DNA of 64,000 nucleotides from Aphanothece cf. minutissima CCALA 015 (GTDB lineage Bacteria; Cyanobacteriota; Cyanobacteriia; PCC-6307; Cyanobiaceae). Under the pieces are notes generated by a model. The model did no database searches. It saw nothing but the letters and a program-made list of their open reading frames with translations, and was not told where the DNA came from. The stretch spans positions 186,001 through 250,000 of the forward strand of contig PVWP01000003.1 of the NCBI GenBank assembly GCA_003003925.1. Direction: 5' to 3'. The translations under genes were made by a program, and so were the position numbers. Within the stretch, counting starts at the first letter, position 1. Every line of letters starts with the position of its first letter. Positions 1 to 8,498 of the stretch are shown here, one piece after another.

Positions 1-1703
1 ACCATGTTCGCCGCCTCCTTGGCGGCCTGGGTGCCTGAGTTCATCGCCACGCCCACGTTCGCCTTGGCCAGGGCCGGGGCGTCGTTGGAGCCGTCGCCGG
101 TCATCGCCACGAGCTTGCCGAGCTTCTGCTCCCGGTCGATCACGGCGATCTTGTCCTCGGGGGTGGCCTCGGCGATGAAGTCGTCGACGCCGGCCTCCCG
201 GGCGATGACCCCCGCGGTGATCGGGTTGTCGCCGGTGAGCATCACGGTGCGGATCCCCATGCGGCGCAGCTGGTCGAAGCGCTCCCGGATGCCCGGCTTG
301 ATGATGTCCTTGAGGTAGATCACCCCCAGGATGTCGTTGCCCCGGCAGGCCGCCAGGGGGGTGCCTCCGAGCCTGGACACCTGCTCGTAGGCACCGTCGA
401 GGTCGTCGGGCACGGTGCCGCCCCGGGAGCGCACGAATCCCTTGATGGCGTCGACGGCCCCCTTGCGGAATTCGATCCCGCCGGGGTCGTCGCTGCCGCT
501 CATGCGGGTGCGGGCCGAGAACTCGAGACCCGTGGCCTGCTCGGCGGCGAAGGGCAGCACGGCGCCGCGCTGTTCCGCCAGCCGCACGATCGATCGCCCC
601 TCGGGGGTCTGGTCGAAGCAGCTGGCCGCCAGGGCCACCTCCGCCAGCTCCACCTCCCGGTGACCGCCCACCGGCAGGAACTCCTCCGCCAGCCGGTTGC
701 CGAGGGTGATGGTGCCGGTCTTGTCGAGCACCAGGGTGTTGATGTCGCCGCAGGCCTCCACGGCCCGGCCCGAGGTGGCGATGACGTTGAACTGGGCCAC
801 CCGGTCCATGCCGGCGATGCCGATGGCCGACAGCAGTCCGCCGATGGTGGTGGGGATCAGGGCCACCAGCAGCGCCACCAGGGTCACCACCGGGGTGGGT
901 TCCTTGAGGTAGCCGGCCAAGGGCGGCAGGGTGGCCACGGCGATCAGGAACACCTGGGTGAGCACCGCCAGCAGCACCGTCAGGGCGATCTCGTTGGGGG
1001 TCTTGGTGCGCTCGGCCCCCTCCACCAGGGCGATCATCCGGTCGATGAAGCCCTTGCCCGGATCGGCGCTGATGCGGATGGTGAGCTGGTCGGAGAGGAT
1101 CCGGGTGCCGCCCGTCACCGAGCTGGCCACGTCGGAGCCGGCCTCCTTGAGCACCGCCGCCGATTCGCCGGTGATCGCCGACTCATCCACCGAGGCGACC
1201 CCCTCGATCACCTCGCCGTCCGCCGGGATTGTGTCGCCGGCCGAGACCAGCACCACGTCGCCCTTGCGCAGGCTGGAGGAATCCACGGGCCGTTCGCCGC
1301 CGGCGGGATCGAGCAGCCGGGCCTGGGTGCGGGCCTGGGTGCGGCGCAGGGCATCGGCCTGGGCCTTGCCGCGGCCCTCCGCCAGGGCCTCGGCGAAGTT
1401 GGCGAACAGCAGCGTGGCCAGCAGGGTGAGGCTCACCAGGCCGTTGAACAGCCTGCCGCTGTCTTCGGCACCGTCGCCGAACAGATCGGGGCTCACGGTG
1501 GCCAGCAGGCAGACGACCGTGCCGCACCAGACCACGAACATCACCGGGTTGGCCGCGGCGGTGCGGGGATCGAGCTTCACGAACGCCTCCAGGACGGCGC
1601 GGCGCACCAGGCCCTTCCGGCGGGGCCGGGGCGTGTAGCGCCGCTGGTCGCGGCGGCCCCGCGGCATGCGGGGAAACAGGGTGCGGGCCGGCAGGGAGGT
1701 CAT
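1..1703 (-). CDS. kdpB: Potassium-transporting P-type ATPase subunit B (KdpB), partial
   Basis: Catalytic subunit of the high-affinity Kdp K+ pump in the plasma membrane. About 567 residues are visible; the C-terminus, about 115 residues by comparison with E. coli KdpB, lies left of the window. After a basic N-terminal stretch come the first membrane helices, the actuator motif TGES, a helix pair ending in IPTTIGG, the phosphorylation motif DKTGT (coded near 706-726), and the hinge [19 protein letters not shown]. The visible end reads [12 protein letters not shown], as in KdpB. The ATG at 1703 gives a full N-terminus. It follows kdpA by 74 bp on the same strand; kdpC would be expected outside the window. 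Confidence 0.96.
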   Translation of the reverse strand, partial: MTSLPARTLFPRMPRGRRDQRRYTPRPRRKGLVRRAVLEAFVKLDPRTAAANPVMFVVWCGTVVCLLATVSPDLFGDGAEDSGRLFNGLVSLTLLATLLFANFAEALAEGRGKAQADALRRTQARTQARLLDPAGGERPVDSSSLRKGDVVLVSAGDTIPADGEVIEGVASVDESAITGESAAVLKEAGSDVASSVTGGTRILSDQLTIRISADPGKGFIDRMIALVEGAERTKTPNEIALTVLLAVLTQVFLIAVATLPPLAGYLKEPTPVVTLVALLVALIPTTIGGLLSAIGIAGMDRVAQFNVIATSGRAVEACGDINTLVLDKTGTITLGNRLAEEFLPVGGHREVELAEVALAASCFDQTPEGRSIVRLAEQRGAVLPFAAEQATGLEFSARTRMSGSDDPGGIEFRKGAVDAIKGFVRSRGGTVPDDLDGAYEQVSRLGGTPLAACRGNDILGVIYLKDIIKPGIRERFDQLRRMGIRTVMLTGDNPITAGVIAREAGVDDFIAEATPEDKIAVIDREQKLGKLVAMTGDGSNDAPALAKANVGVAMNSGTQAAKEAANM

Positions 1704-1777
1704 CGGGGGGTGGAGCGGCGATGGGGATGGGCGGGGACGGACGGGAGCGCGGGCCTGGCGGAGCGGGGCCTGGGGAT

Positions 1778-3448
1778 TCAGGCCACCAGCAGCAGTCCGT
1801 CGGCGATCGGCCCGAGGGCGAGCACGGGGAAGAAGGTCAGGGCGCCGAGGATCACCAGCACCACCGCCAGCACCACCGTGAACAGGCTGGTGTCGGTGGC
1901 GAGGGTGCCGGGACCCGGCGGCAGCGCCGGCTTGCGGGCGTAGCCGTCGGCCAGCAGCACCAGGGCGGCGATCGGCAGGTAGCGTCCGCCCAGCAGGCTG
2001 AGGCTGGTGCTGAGGTTCCACCAGAGGCTGCCGTCCCCGAGACCCTCCAAGCCGCTGCCGTTGTTGGCCGCTGCGGAGGCGTACTCGTAGACCACCTGGC
2101 TGATGCCGTGGGGCCCGGGGTTGCTGATCCCCGTCAGGTCCGTGGCTCCGGCCATGGTGAACGCCGCGGGCAGCAGCACGAACACCGGGTGGATCAGCAG
2201 GATCAGGCTGCTCCACACCACCTCCGCCTTCTCCACCTTGCGGCCCAGGAATTCCGGGGTGCGGCCCACCATCAGCCCGGTGAGGAACACCGCCAGCACC
2301 ATGAACACCAGCAGGTAGGCGATGCCGGTGCCCTGGCCACCGAACAGCACCTGCAGGAACAGGTTGAACAGGGCCACCAGGTTGGAGAGCGGCAGCAGCG
2401 AATCCATGGCGCCGTTGACGGCCCCCGTCATCGAGCCGGTGGTGAGGACGGCCCAGAACGCCGTCAGCCCGGCTCCGAAGCGCAGCTCCTTGCCCTCCAG
2501 GTTGGGACCGCTGATCCAGGCCGCCAGGGCCGGGTTGCCCCCCTGCTCCGCCGCCATCGCCAGGGCGGAGCCGGTGGCGATCAGTGCCGTGACCAGCAGC
2601 AGCAGCAGGGTGCTCTGGCGGCGGTTGCCGAGGAAACGCCCGAAGGCGTCGATGCTGGCGGCCGGGATGGCCACCATCGCCCAGGTGCTCACCAGGTTGG
2701 TGAACCCGTCCGGGTTCTCGAAGGGGTGGGCGGAATTGGCCCCGTAGAAGCCGCCGCCGTTCTCACCCAGCTGCTTGATCGCCTCGAACAGGGCCACCGG
2801 GCCGCGGATCAGCAGCTGGCTGCCCCCCTCCAGGGTGGTGATCCGCAGGGGATCGGCCAGGGTCATCGGCACCCCGCAGAACAGCAGCGGCACGGCGAGC
2901 AGCAGGCTGCCGGGGATCAGCACCCGGGTGAGGGCACGGAGCAGCTGGCGGTGGAAGTTCCCCAGGGGCAGGCCGCACAGGCCGCGGATCACCGCGAAGC
3001 CCACCGCCAGGCCGCTGGCCGCCGAGACGAACATCAGGAACTGGATCACCCCCAGCTGGGCGAAGGTGCCCAGGGTCTGCTCCGGCACGTAGTGCTGCTG
3101 GTCGGTGTTGGTGAGAAACGAGAGGGTGGTGTGCAGGGCCAGGTCCCAGCGCAGGCCGGGCCAGCCCAGGGGGTTGAGCCAGGCGGGCTGGAAGGCCAGC
3201 AGCAGGAAGGCCAGGCCGCCGAAGCAGGCATTGGCCACCAGGAAGGGCTGCAGGTAGGCCCAGGCCGTGGCCGCCGGCTGGCCCCGGTCACCGATCCAGC
3301 GCAGCAGCGCCGTCTCCAGCGGCAGCAGCCAGGGGTCCCAGCCGGGCTGGGGGCGGTCATCGAAGACCTGCCAGAGGTGGCGGCCCAGGGGAAAGGCCGT
3401 GAGCACCGCCACCGCCAGGGTGATGGCGGCGAGGAACCAGGGGAGCAT
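1778..3448 (-). CDS. kdpA: Potassium-transporting ATPase K+-binding subunit A (KdpA)
   Basis: Membrane channel-like subunit that selects K+ and passes it to KdpB. 556 residues, the usual KdpA length. The K+ filter loops are recognisable: TNTDQQHY (residues 113-120), [19 protein letters not shown] (about 226-244), [16 protein letters not shown] and [20 protein letters not shown]. The reading frame runs 71 codons further upstream, but the ATG at 3448 gives the hydrophobic start MLPWFLAA that matches the family. First gene of the visible kdp operon. Kdp is patchily distributed in picocyanobacteria, so its presence is notable. No KdpDE genes or operator were seen in the window. Confidence 0.96.
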   Translation of the reverse strand: MLPWFLAAITLAVAVLTAFPLGRHLWQVFDDRPQPGWDPWLLPLETALLRWIGDRGQPAATAWAYLQPFLVANACFGGLAFLLLAFQPAWLNPLGWPGLRWDLALHTTLSFLTNTDQQHYVPEQTLGTFAQLGVIQFLMFVSAASGLAVGFAVIRGLCGLPLGNFHRQLLRALTRVLIPGSLLLAVPLLFCGVPMTLADPLRITTLEGGSQLLIRGPVALFEAIKQLGENGGGFYGANSAHPFENPDGFTNLVSTWAMVAIPAASIDAFGRFLGNRRQSTLLLLLVTALIATGSALAMAAEQGGNPALAAWISGPNLEGKELRFGAGLTAFWAVLTTGSMTGAVNGAMDSLLPLSNLVALFNLFLQVLFGGQGTGIAYLLVFMVLAVFLTGLMVGRTPEFLGRKVEKAEVVWSSLILLIHPVFVLLPAAFTMAGATDLTGISNPGPHGISQVVYEYASAAANNGSGLEGLGDGSLWWNLSTSLSLLGGRYLPIAALVLLADGYARKPALPPGPGTLATDTSLFTVVLAVVLVILGALTFFPVLALGPIADGLLLVA

Positions 3449-3546
3449 GGGCAGCGTGTCCTGCGGTGGCGCCCACCCTCCCGCCAACGGGGCGGCCGCC
3501 GCAACTGACGAATGGCAGGGTTGGAGCCAGCACAGTGACGGCCGCT

Positions 3547-3963
3547 TCAGGCGCCGCCGCAGCTGTGCTGGCTGTCCGGCAAGGTCCAGGTGCCGCCGGT
3601 GCGCAGGTTGCGGGCCCGGTAGACGCGGCCGCGCCCGTCGCCGCGGGGAGCCCCGCTGCAATCCGGCACGAAGCTCAGACAGAGCTCCACCGGATCCCCT
3701 TCCCGGCTGCTGTGGATCGCCGGCACCATGTCGTAGGAAACCTGGTAGCCCCCGTTGGTGTAGCTGACGGCGGAGCCGGAGCCGGCGATGGGGATCTGGA
3801 CGCCGTGGGCGTCAGCGGCACTCAGCCGGTAGAGGATCTCCCGGATGAACGTCGGGCTGCACGCGCCGAGGCGGCGGGGCAGGGGCGCGGCGGCGGCGGG
3901 GGCGACCGGCAGCAGCAGGGCGGCCGCCAGCAGGGCCGGCCAGCGGCGGCGGTTTCTGGCCAT
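3547..3963 (-). CDS. Small exported hypothetical protein
   Basis: 138 residues starting MARNRRRWPALLAAALLLP, a clear Sec signal peptide with a likely cleavage after an alanine run near residue 24. The mature part has four cysteines (GACSP, LCLSF, DCSG, HSCGG), which suggests two disulphides and a periplasmic or extracellular location. I do not recognise the family. The reading frame extends far upstream, but only this ATG at 3963 gives a signal peptide. It lies 98 bp upstream of kdpA on the same strand and could be cotranscribed with it; a functional link is not shown. Confidence 0.6.
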   Translation of the reverse strand: MARNRRRWPALLAAALLLPVAPAAAAPLPRRLGACSPTFIREILYRLSAADAHGVQIPIAGSGSAVSYTNGGYQVSYDMVPAIHSSREGDPVELCLSFVPDCSGAPRGDGRGRVYRARNLRTGGTWTLPDSQHSCGGA

Positions 3964-4015
3964 CAGCGCAACGGTCCCGGCGGTCCCCCGTTGGTAGGGC
4001 GCCCGCCGCGGCTTG

Positions 4016-4630
4016 TCAGCGGAGGCCACCGGCGGCCTGGCCCGCTGGCGGGGCGGAAGCCAGCAGGGCTTCGGCGGCTCGGCGGGCATCGGTGGCGGCC
4101 AGGGGAGTGCGCTGCAGGAAGGCCACCGCCAGGGCGCCTTCGAACAGCAACTGCAACTGGCGGGCCAGACCCTCCGGGTCGGCGACGGCGAGATCGCGGC
4201 AGAGACCCTCCAGGAGGTCGCGGCAACCCCCCTTGAAGGCCTCGGCCGCCTGCCGGGGCAGATCCTCAGCCTCGGGGTACTCGCTGGCGGCCTTGATGAA
4301 CAGGCAGCCATGGAACTGCGGCGAGCGCACCGCCTGCTCCAGCCAGTCGAACACCGCCAGCAGGCGCGCCCCGGGGTCCTCCGGCGCCGCGGCGATCCGC
4401 TTGGCCAGCCCCGCGGCGATGGCGTTGCTGCGGCGTTCCAGCACGGCGGCGATCAGCTCCTCCTTGGATCGGAAGTGCTTGTAGAGGGTCATCTTGGCCA
4501 CCCCGGCCTCGGCCAGCACCGTGTCGATGCCCACGGCCCGGTAGCCGTGGCGGGCGAAGAGCCCCTCAGCCGTGTCCAGCAGCGCGTCCCGCTTGGCGGA
4601 GGACCTGGTGGTGGCGCCGCTCGCTGGCAT
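4016..4630 (-). CDS. TetR/AcrR family transcriptional regulator
   Basis: 204 residues. The N-terminal TetR helix-turn-helix is clear: LLDTAEGLFARHGYRAVGI followed by VLAEAGVAKMTLYKHF and KEELIAAVL (about residues 17-65). The C-terminal ligand-binding domain contains FHGCLFIKAASEYP, typical of TetR proteins that control small detoxification operons. It is divergently transcribed from a glutathione transferase and an FMN-binding protein. The 121-bp gap holds two copies of a palindromic site that is the likely operator for both directions. Predicted to repress itself and the two genes; the ligand is unknown. Confidence 0.9.
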   Translation of the reverse strand: MPASGATTRSSAKRDALLDTAEGLFARHGYRAVGIDTVLAEAGVAKMTLYKHFRSKEELIAAVLERRSNAIAAGLAKRIAAAPEDPGARLLAVFDWLEQAVRSPQFHGCLFIKAASEYPEAEDLPRQAAEAFKGGCRDLLEGLCRDLAVADPEGLARQLQLLFEGALAVAFLQRTPLAATDARRAAEALLASAPPAGQAAGGLR

Positions 4631-4659
4631 GGAGTTCGCTGCTGTCCTCCCAATCTAGT

Positions 4660-4682
4660 GAGTAGACAGAAAGGTCTGCTAC
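4660..4682. promoter_or_regulatory. Candidate TetR operator, copy 1
   Basis: The site GAGTAGACAGA-AA-GGTCTGC lies 30 bp before the tetR start. The same word with a CC centre occurs at 4692-4712 on the other strand. Imperfect dyad symmetry and position between divergent genes fit a TetR-type operator. This is inference from sequence alone. Confidence 0.6.
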
Positions 4683-4691
4683 CTTTGGATG

Positions 4692-4712
4692 CGCAGACCG
4701 GTCTGTCTACTC
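4692..4712. promoter_or_regulatory. Candidate TetR operator, copy 2
   Basis: Contains the perfect 12-bp palindrome CAGACCGGTCTG (4694-4705) followed by TCTACTC. Read on the minus strand it is GAGTAGACAGACCGGTCTGC, nearly identical to the site at 4660. The outer 11-bp arms (4660-4670 and 4702-4712) are a perfect inverted repeat. It ends 39 bp before the preferred glutathione transferase start. Confidence 0.65.
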
Positions 4713-4751
4713 AGTCTGTCCGCATCCCCCGGCCCCCATCCCCTCGATCCG

Positions 4752-5357
4752 ATGCTCAAGCTCCACGGCCACGAACTCTCCGGCAACAGCTACAAGGTGC
4801 GCCTGCTCCTGGAACTGCTCGGGCTCGATTACGAGTGGGTCCGCGTCGATCTGATGGCCGGCGAGCACAAGGGGGAGGCCTTCCTTGCCCTCAATCCTTT
4901 CGGCCAGGTGCCCGTGCTCGAAGCAGACGGCCCCACCCTCGCCGATGCCCAGGCGATCCTCTTCTATCTGGCGGCCCGCCAGGGGGATGGCCAGTGGCTG
5001 CCCGCCGATCCCCTCGGCCAGGCCCGGGTGGTGCGCTGGCTCTCCACCGCCGCCGGTGAGGTGCGCCAGGGGCCGGAAAGTGCCCGGCTGCACCATCTGT
5101 TCGGCGTCAAGGCGATCCCCATCGAGCGGGCCACCGAGAAGGCCGCCTTCCTCCTCGACCAGCTGGAGCGGCACCTGGCCCACCGGCAGTGGCTGGAGCT
5201 GGAGCGCCCCACCATCGCCGACATCGCCGTGTTCCCCTACGTGGCCCTGGCCCCGGACGGCGGCATCGATCTGGCCCCCTATCCCAACGTTTCTGCCTGG
5301 ATCAGGCGGATCAAGGCGCTGCCGGGCTACGTGCCCATGAAGGGCCTGGAGGCCTGA
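4752..5357 (+). CDS. Glutathione S-transferase family protein
   Basis: 201 residues. The N-terminal thioredoxin-fold half starts MLKLHGHELSGNSYKVRLLL, with a serine/asparagine active-site region (residues 10-13), the cis-proline loop GQVPVLE and DAQAILFYLA. The C-terminal all-helical domain ends WIRRIKALPGYVPM. It probably conjugates or reduces electrophiles with glutathione in the cytoplasm. An in-frame ATG at 4689 exists but lies inside the operator region and adds residues foreign to the family, so 4752 is preferred. It is first in a two-gene unit controlled by the divergent TetR protein, which suggests inducible detoxification. Confidence 0.92.
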   Translation: MLKLHGHELSGNSYKVRLLLELLGLDYEWVRVDLMAGEHKGEAFLALNPFGQVPVLEADGPTLADAQAILFYLAARQGDGQWLPADPLGQARVVRWLSTAAGEVRQGPESARLHHLFGVKAIPIERATEKAAFLLDQLERHLAHRQWLELERPTIADIAVFPYVALAPDGGIDLAPYPNVSAWIRRIKALPGYVPMKGLEA

Positions 5358-5372
5358 ACGGAGCCATCCCCC

Positions 5373-5978
5373 ATGAGCCAGCACTACCTGCACCGCCATC
5401 TCACCCCCGCCGTGGGTGAGGCCCAGCTCCAGGCCTATGGCCAGAGCCAGGGCGTACCCCCGGCCCCGTCGTCCGATCGCCTCAGTGCCAGGGAGACCGC
5501 CTTCATCAGCGCCCGCGACAGCTTCTATCTGGCCAGCCTCACCGAAGCGGGTGCCCCCTACCTGCAGCACCGGGGCGGGCCGGTGGGCTTCTTGACGGTG
5601 CTCGATGAGCGCACCCTGGGGTTCGCCGATTACGGCGGCAATCGCCAGCTGCTCACTGCCGGCCATCTGCGCCGGGATCCGCGGGTGGCCCTGTTCCTGA
5701 TGGATTACCCCGCCCGTCGCCGGCTCAAGATCGACGGGGAAGCCGAGGTGGTGCCGCCCGCTGATGACCCCCGGCTGGCGGAGCAGCTGGGACCGCAGGC
5801 TGCCGGGGAGGTGGAGCGCCTCTTCCTCATCCGGGTGGAGGCCTTCGACTGGAACTGCCCCCAGTTCATCACTCCCCGGTTCACGGCCGCGGAGCTGGAA
5901 GCCCAGCTGCGGCCGTTGCAGGAGCGGATCGCTGCGCTGGAGGATGAGCTCCAGGGTCTGCGCCGGCACCCCTCATGA
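5373..5978 (+). CDS. Pyridoxamine 5'-phosphate oxidase-fold FMN-binding protein
   Basis: 201 residues of the split-barrel flavin-binding family related to PNPOx. Recognisable elements are FISARDSFYLASLTEAGAP, the QHRGGPVGFL strand, FADYGGNRQLLTAGHL and VALFLMDYPARRRLKIDGEA. The last 30 residues form a short heptad-like helix (ELEAQLRPLQERIAALEDEL). The enzyme activity is not predictable; relatives reduce flavin-linked substrates or bind FMN. It starts 15 bp after the glutathione transferase stop, so both are probably in one TetR-controlled operon. Confidence 0.85.
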   Translation: MSQHYLHRHLTPAVGEAQLQAYGQSQGVPPAPSSDRLSARETAFISARDSFYLASLTEAGAPYLQHRGGPVGFLTVLDERTLGFADYGGNRQLLTAGHLRRDPRVALFLMDYPARRRLKIDGEAEVVPPADDPRLAEQLGPQAAGEVERLFLIRVEAFDWNCPQFITPRFTAAELEAQLRPLQERIAALEDELQGLRRHPS

Positions 5979-5986
5979 CGACCCTT

Positions 5987-6364
5987 TCATGACGCTCCTT
6001 CCCCACCCCGCTGGGGAAAGGACACATCCAGCACCAGGCAGCCTTCCTCGCTGCGAAAAGGTCCATGCAGCTCCCCCGGCGGCCGGCTGGCGTAGTGCCC
6101 GCTCTCCAGCCAGATCCCGAAGGCCCCATCGAACAGGCGCCCGCTGACGATGAAGATCTCCTCGGGGAAGGGGTGGGCCTTGCCCCCGAAGGCGGTGGTG
6201 TCGGCCCCGGGCAGGAAGCGGGTGAGGCGGGTGATCTCCCCGGTGGCAGGATCCTCGCTGAGCACCAGCTCCTGCACCTGGCCCTCCAGCCCCTCCAGCC
6301 AGCGCCAGCGATGGGCCTGCTCCGGCGCCAGCGGATTCCAGTACGTGCTGGTGGTCTTGCTCAT
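5987..6364 (-). CDS. Cupin-domain protein (ChrR-like)
   Basis: 125 residues forming one cupin barrel: FGGKAHPFPEEIFIVSGRLFDG is the first cupin motif and ELHGPFRSEEGCLVLDV the second. The histidine in HPFPEE and the later HGP histidine could bind a metal. Substrate unknown; similar small cupins serve as sensors or dioxygenase-like enzymes. It overlaps the upstream hydrolase by 4 bp (ATGA), so the two are translationally coupled. Confidence 0.8.
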   Translation of the reverse strand: MSKTTSTYWNPLAPEQAHRWRWLEGLEGQVQELVLSEDPATGEITRLTRFLPGADTTAFGGKAHPFPEEIFIVSGRLFDGAFGIWLESGHYASRPPGELHGPFRSEEGCLVLDVSFPQRGGEGAS

Positions 6365-6981
6365 GGTGGGGTGAGGTGGGCGTCGATGAGCGGTGCCAGC
6401 CGCCCGGCGTGATGCAGGCCGAGATCATGGTCGCCGCCGTTGATCACGTGCAGACGGGCATCGGGCAACAGCATGGCCAGGCGCTCCCCCGCGGCCACCG
6501 GGCTGAACGGGTCGGCATCGCCCCAGAGCAGCAGGGTGGGTGCGGCGACCTCCGCCAAGTGCCCGGAGAGGTCGGTCGTTTCCGTGGCGAACCAGTCGGG
6601 GAGGTGGGACAGGCTGGTGCGGAAGCCGGCCCGCCAGTCGGCGGCCCCCAGCTCGGCCATCGGCAGGCCGCCGGAGGTGGCGGCCAGCACCAGATGTGTC
6701 ACCCAGCGGGGCCGGGCCAGGGCGGCCCGCAGGGCCAGCACCCCGCCCATCGACTGGGCGATCAGGGCGCAGGGGCGATCCAGCGGCTCCAGCACCAGGG
6801 TCAGCAGGTCGTCGAAGCCCTCCACCCCCGGCCGGGGCGGGGTGGCACCGAAGCCGGGCCAGCCCAGGTGCAGCCGCTCGGCGTGGCAGGCCAGCCGCTG
6901 CTCCAGGGGGCGCCAGAAGGCCGTGTCGCCCGAGGCGCCGGGGAGGAACAGCAGCCGCTCGGGCCGGCCGCTCACGGCCAA
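6361..6981 (-). CDS. Alpha/beta-hydrolase fold protein
   Basis: 206 residues. Oxyanion-hole region LFLPGASGDTAFWRPL; nucleophile elbow AQSMGG with Ser77; acid Asp157 in WGDADPF; catalytic His185 in NGGDHDL. The triad is complete, so it is probably an active esterase or similar enzyme; the substrate cannot be told. It lies between a POR-like dehydrogenase upstream (10 bp overlap) and a cupin downstream (ATGA overlap), all leftward. Confidence 0.88.
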   Translation of the reverse strand: MAVSGRPERLLFLPGASGDTAFWRPLEQRLACHAERLHLGWPGFGATPPRPGVEGFDDLLTLVLEPLDRPCALIAQSMGGVLALRAALARPRWVTHLVLAATSGGLPMAELGAADWRAGFRTSLSHLPDWFATETTDLSGHLAEVAAPTLLLWGDADPFSPVAAGERLAMLLPDARLHVINGGDHDLGLHHAGRLAPLIDAHLTPP

Positions 6982-7968
6982 TCCGCCCCCACCCCCACCA
7001 GGGACGCACTCGCCTCCCAGAGCCGCCGGGCCAGATCGGCGTCCTGGCCTTCGGCGCTGGTGGCGGTGGCCTCGAACACGTGCCGGCCCGGAGCCGTGAC
7101 GCGGTTGCGGTGGTAGGTGAAGCCGCTGGCGGCGTAGGCGTCATCGCTGGCCAGGGCGGCCAGCAGGGCCCCGGCGTTCTCGACGCTTTCGGTGAGGCGC
7201 AGCAGCGAGCGGGCCGCCAGGGCGAACAGCCTTTGGCCCAGCTCGTTGGACTGGCGGCTGTAGCGCCAGAAGCCGCCTGTGCTGGTGGGCGGGATCACCA
7301 GCCCGGGGCTCCAGGCCAGGACGGGCCAGGGTGTGCCCTGCGCCTCCAGCCGCTGGGCGAACTCGCGGGCGAACAGCACGTTGCAGAGCTTGCTGTCCTT
7401 GTAGGCCTTGTCGGCACTGAACGGAGCCGAGCCGTCCACCATCGTGGTGCCCTGGCCCGGCACCAGGCCCGCCAGCGCGCCCAGGCCCGCCGGCGCCCCC
7501 ACCTTGCCCCCCGCCGTGGTGGGGTCGTGCACCTCGCTGGCGGTGACCACCAGCCGCGGCGATCGGCCCGCCGCCAGCAGGGGCCGCAGCTGTTGCGCCA
7601 GCAGAAAATGGCCCAGATGGTTCACCCCGAAGCTGAGCTCATGGCCCTGGGCGGTGCGGCGCGGTTCGCTGGCGCCGGCGTACTGCAGGCCGGCGTTCAG
7701 CACGAGGGTGTCGATGGGGGTCCCCTGGGCCCGCAGGGCGGCGGCACAGGAGCGCACGCTCTCCAGATCCGCCAGGTCGCAGACCGAGGCGGCGGGGGGG
7801 GGTGCCGGTGCCGGCCCGCTCCAGCACCCGGCGTGCGGCCGCCTCGGCGCTGGCCCGGTCCCGGCAGGGCAGGGTGAGCCGGTGGCCGGCCCGGCAGAGG
7901 ATCACCGCCGCCTCAAAGCCGATGCCGGAATTGCCGCCGGTCAGGAGGATGTGGCGCGCTGCAGCCAA
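6972..7968 (-). pseudogene. POR-like short-chain dehydrogenase, frameshifted
   Basis: Two minus-strand reading frames together encode one SDR protein of about 331 residues. The 5' part (7968 down to about 7803) carries the NAD(P)-binding motif TGGNSGIGFEAA. The 3' part carries VCDLADLESVRS, NAGLQ and the catalytic YKDSK, as in light-dependent protochlorophyllide reductase and its relatives. The frames meet at a run of nine C (minus strand; 7794-7802). Removing one C would restore a continuous protein through the conserved CDLADLESVR strand. It may be a real pseudogene, a phase-variable tract or a sequencing error. Its function when intact is unclear; it resembles POR but could be a different reductase. 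Confidence 0.8.
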
Positions 7969-8066
7969 GGGCGGACTCCTGCGGGTGCCGGAAGGGTGCC
8001 GAGCGGGTCAAGGCTACGGAGGCCGGGCCCCGGGCCGCCGGCTCCGGGCTTGCCAGAGTGAGCTCG

Positions 8067-8453
8067 ATGTCCCGACTCCCGCGACGCTCGTTCCTGGCAC
8101 TGGCGGTGGCCGCGGGCCTGGCGGCGGCCATCGGCACCGGGGTGGCGTTCCGGGAGCACACCCGCAACGTCCTCACGGTCGTCAACAGGAGCGGTCGCAC
8201 GATCAGGTCCCTGCAGGTGTCCCTGCCCTGGGAGACGCTGAGGTTCGGGCCGATCGCTCCTGGGGAGACGGTCAGCCGCTCCTTCCGCATCGTCTCCGAT
8301 GCGAGTTTCGTGATCGAGGGCGAGCTGGCGGACGGCACCGGCCTGCGGGCCGAGGAGGGTTATGTCACCAACAGCCAGTACGGGGAAGGGGTCCGGATCG
8401 AGGTCGGACCCGGCGGCACGCTCAGCTTCAGCCAGGGGCGCCGGGGCCGGTGA
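8067..8453 (+). CDS. Exported hypothetical protein
   Basis: 128 residues from the ATG at 8067; a GTG at 8058 would add three. The N-terminus MSRLPRRSFLALAVAAGLAA is a signal peptide or anchor with a twin-arginine-like RRSFLAL. The rest is rich in beta-strand patterns (TVVNRSGRTIRSLQVSLP, SFRIVSDASFVIEGEL), resembling a small beta-sandwich. No family recognised. It is transcribed divergently from the frameshifted dehydrogenase. Confidence 0.55.
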   Translation: MSRLPRRSFLALAVAAGLAAAIGTGVAFREHTRNVLTVVNRSGRTIRSLQVSLPWETLRFGPIAPGETVSRSFRIVSDASFVIEGELADGTGLRAEEGYVTNSQYGEGVRIEVGPGGTLSFSQGRRGR

Positions 8454-8498
8454 CGGCGATGCCCTGGCCGTTCCATCGGGGAACGGGCGCGGCAGCGA

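Noticed and set aside
660..3508. Long plus-strand open frames opposite kdpB and kdpA
   Set aside because: They are rich in Gly, Gln, His and Arg and lack any domain. High GC at third codon positions keeps antisense frames open; the opposite strand encodes clear Kdp proteins.
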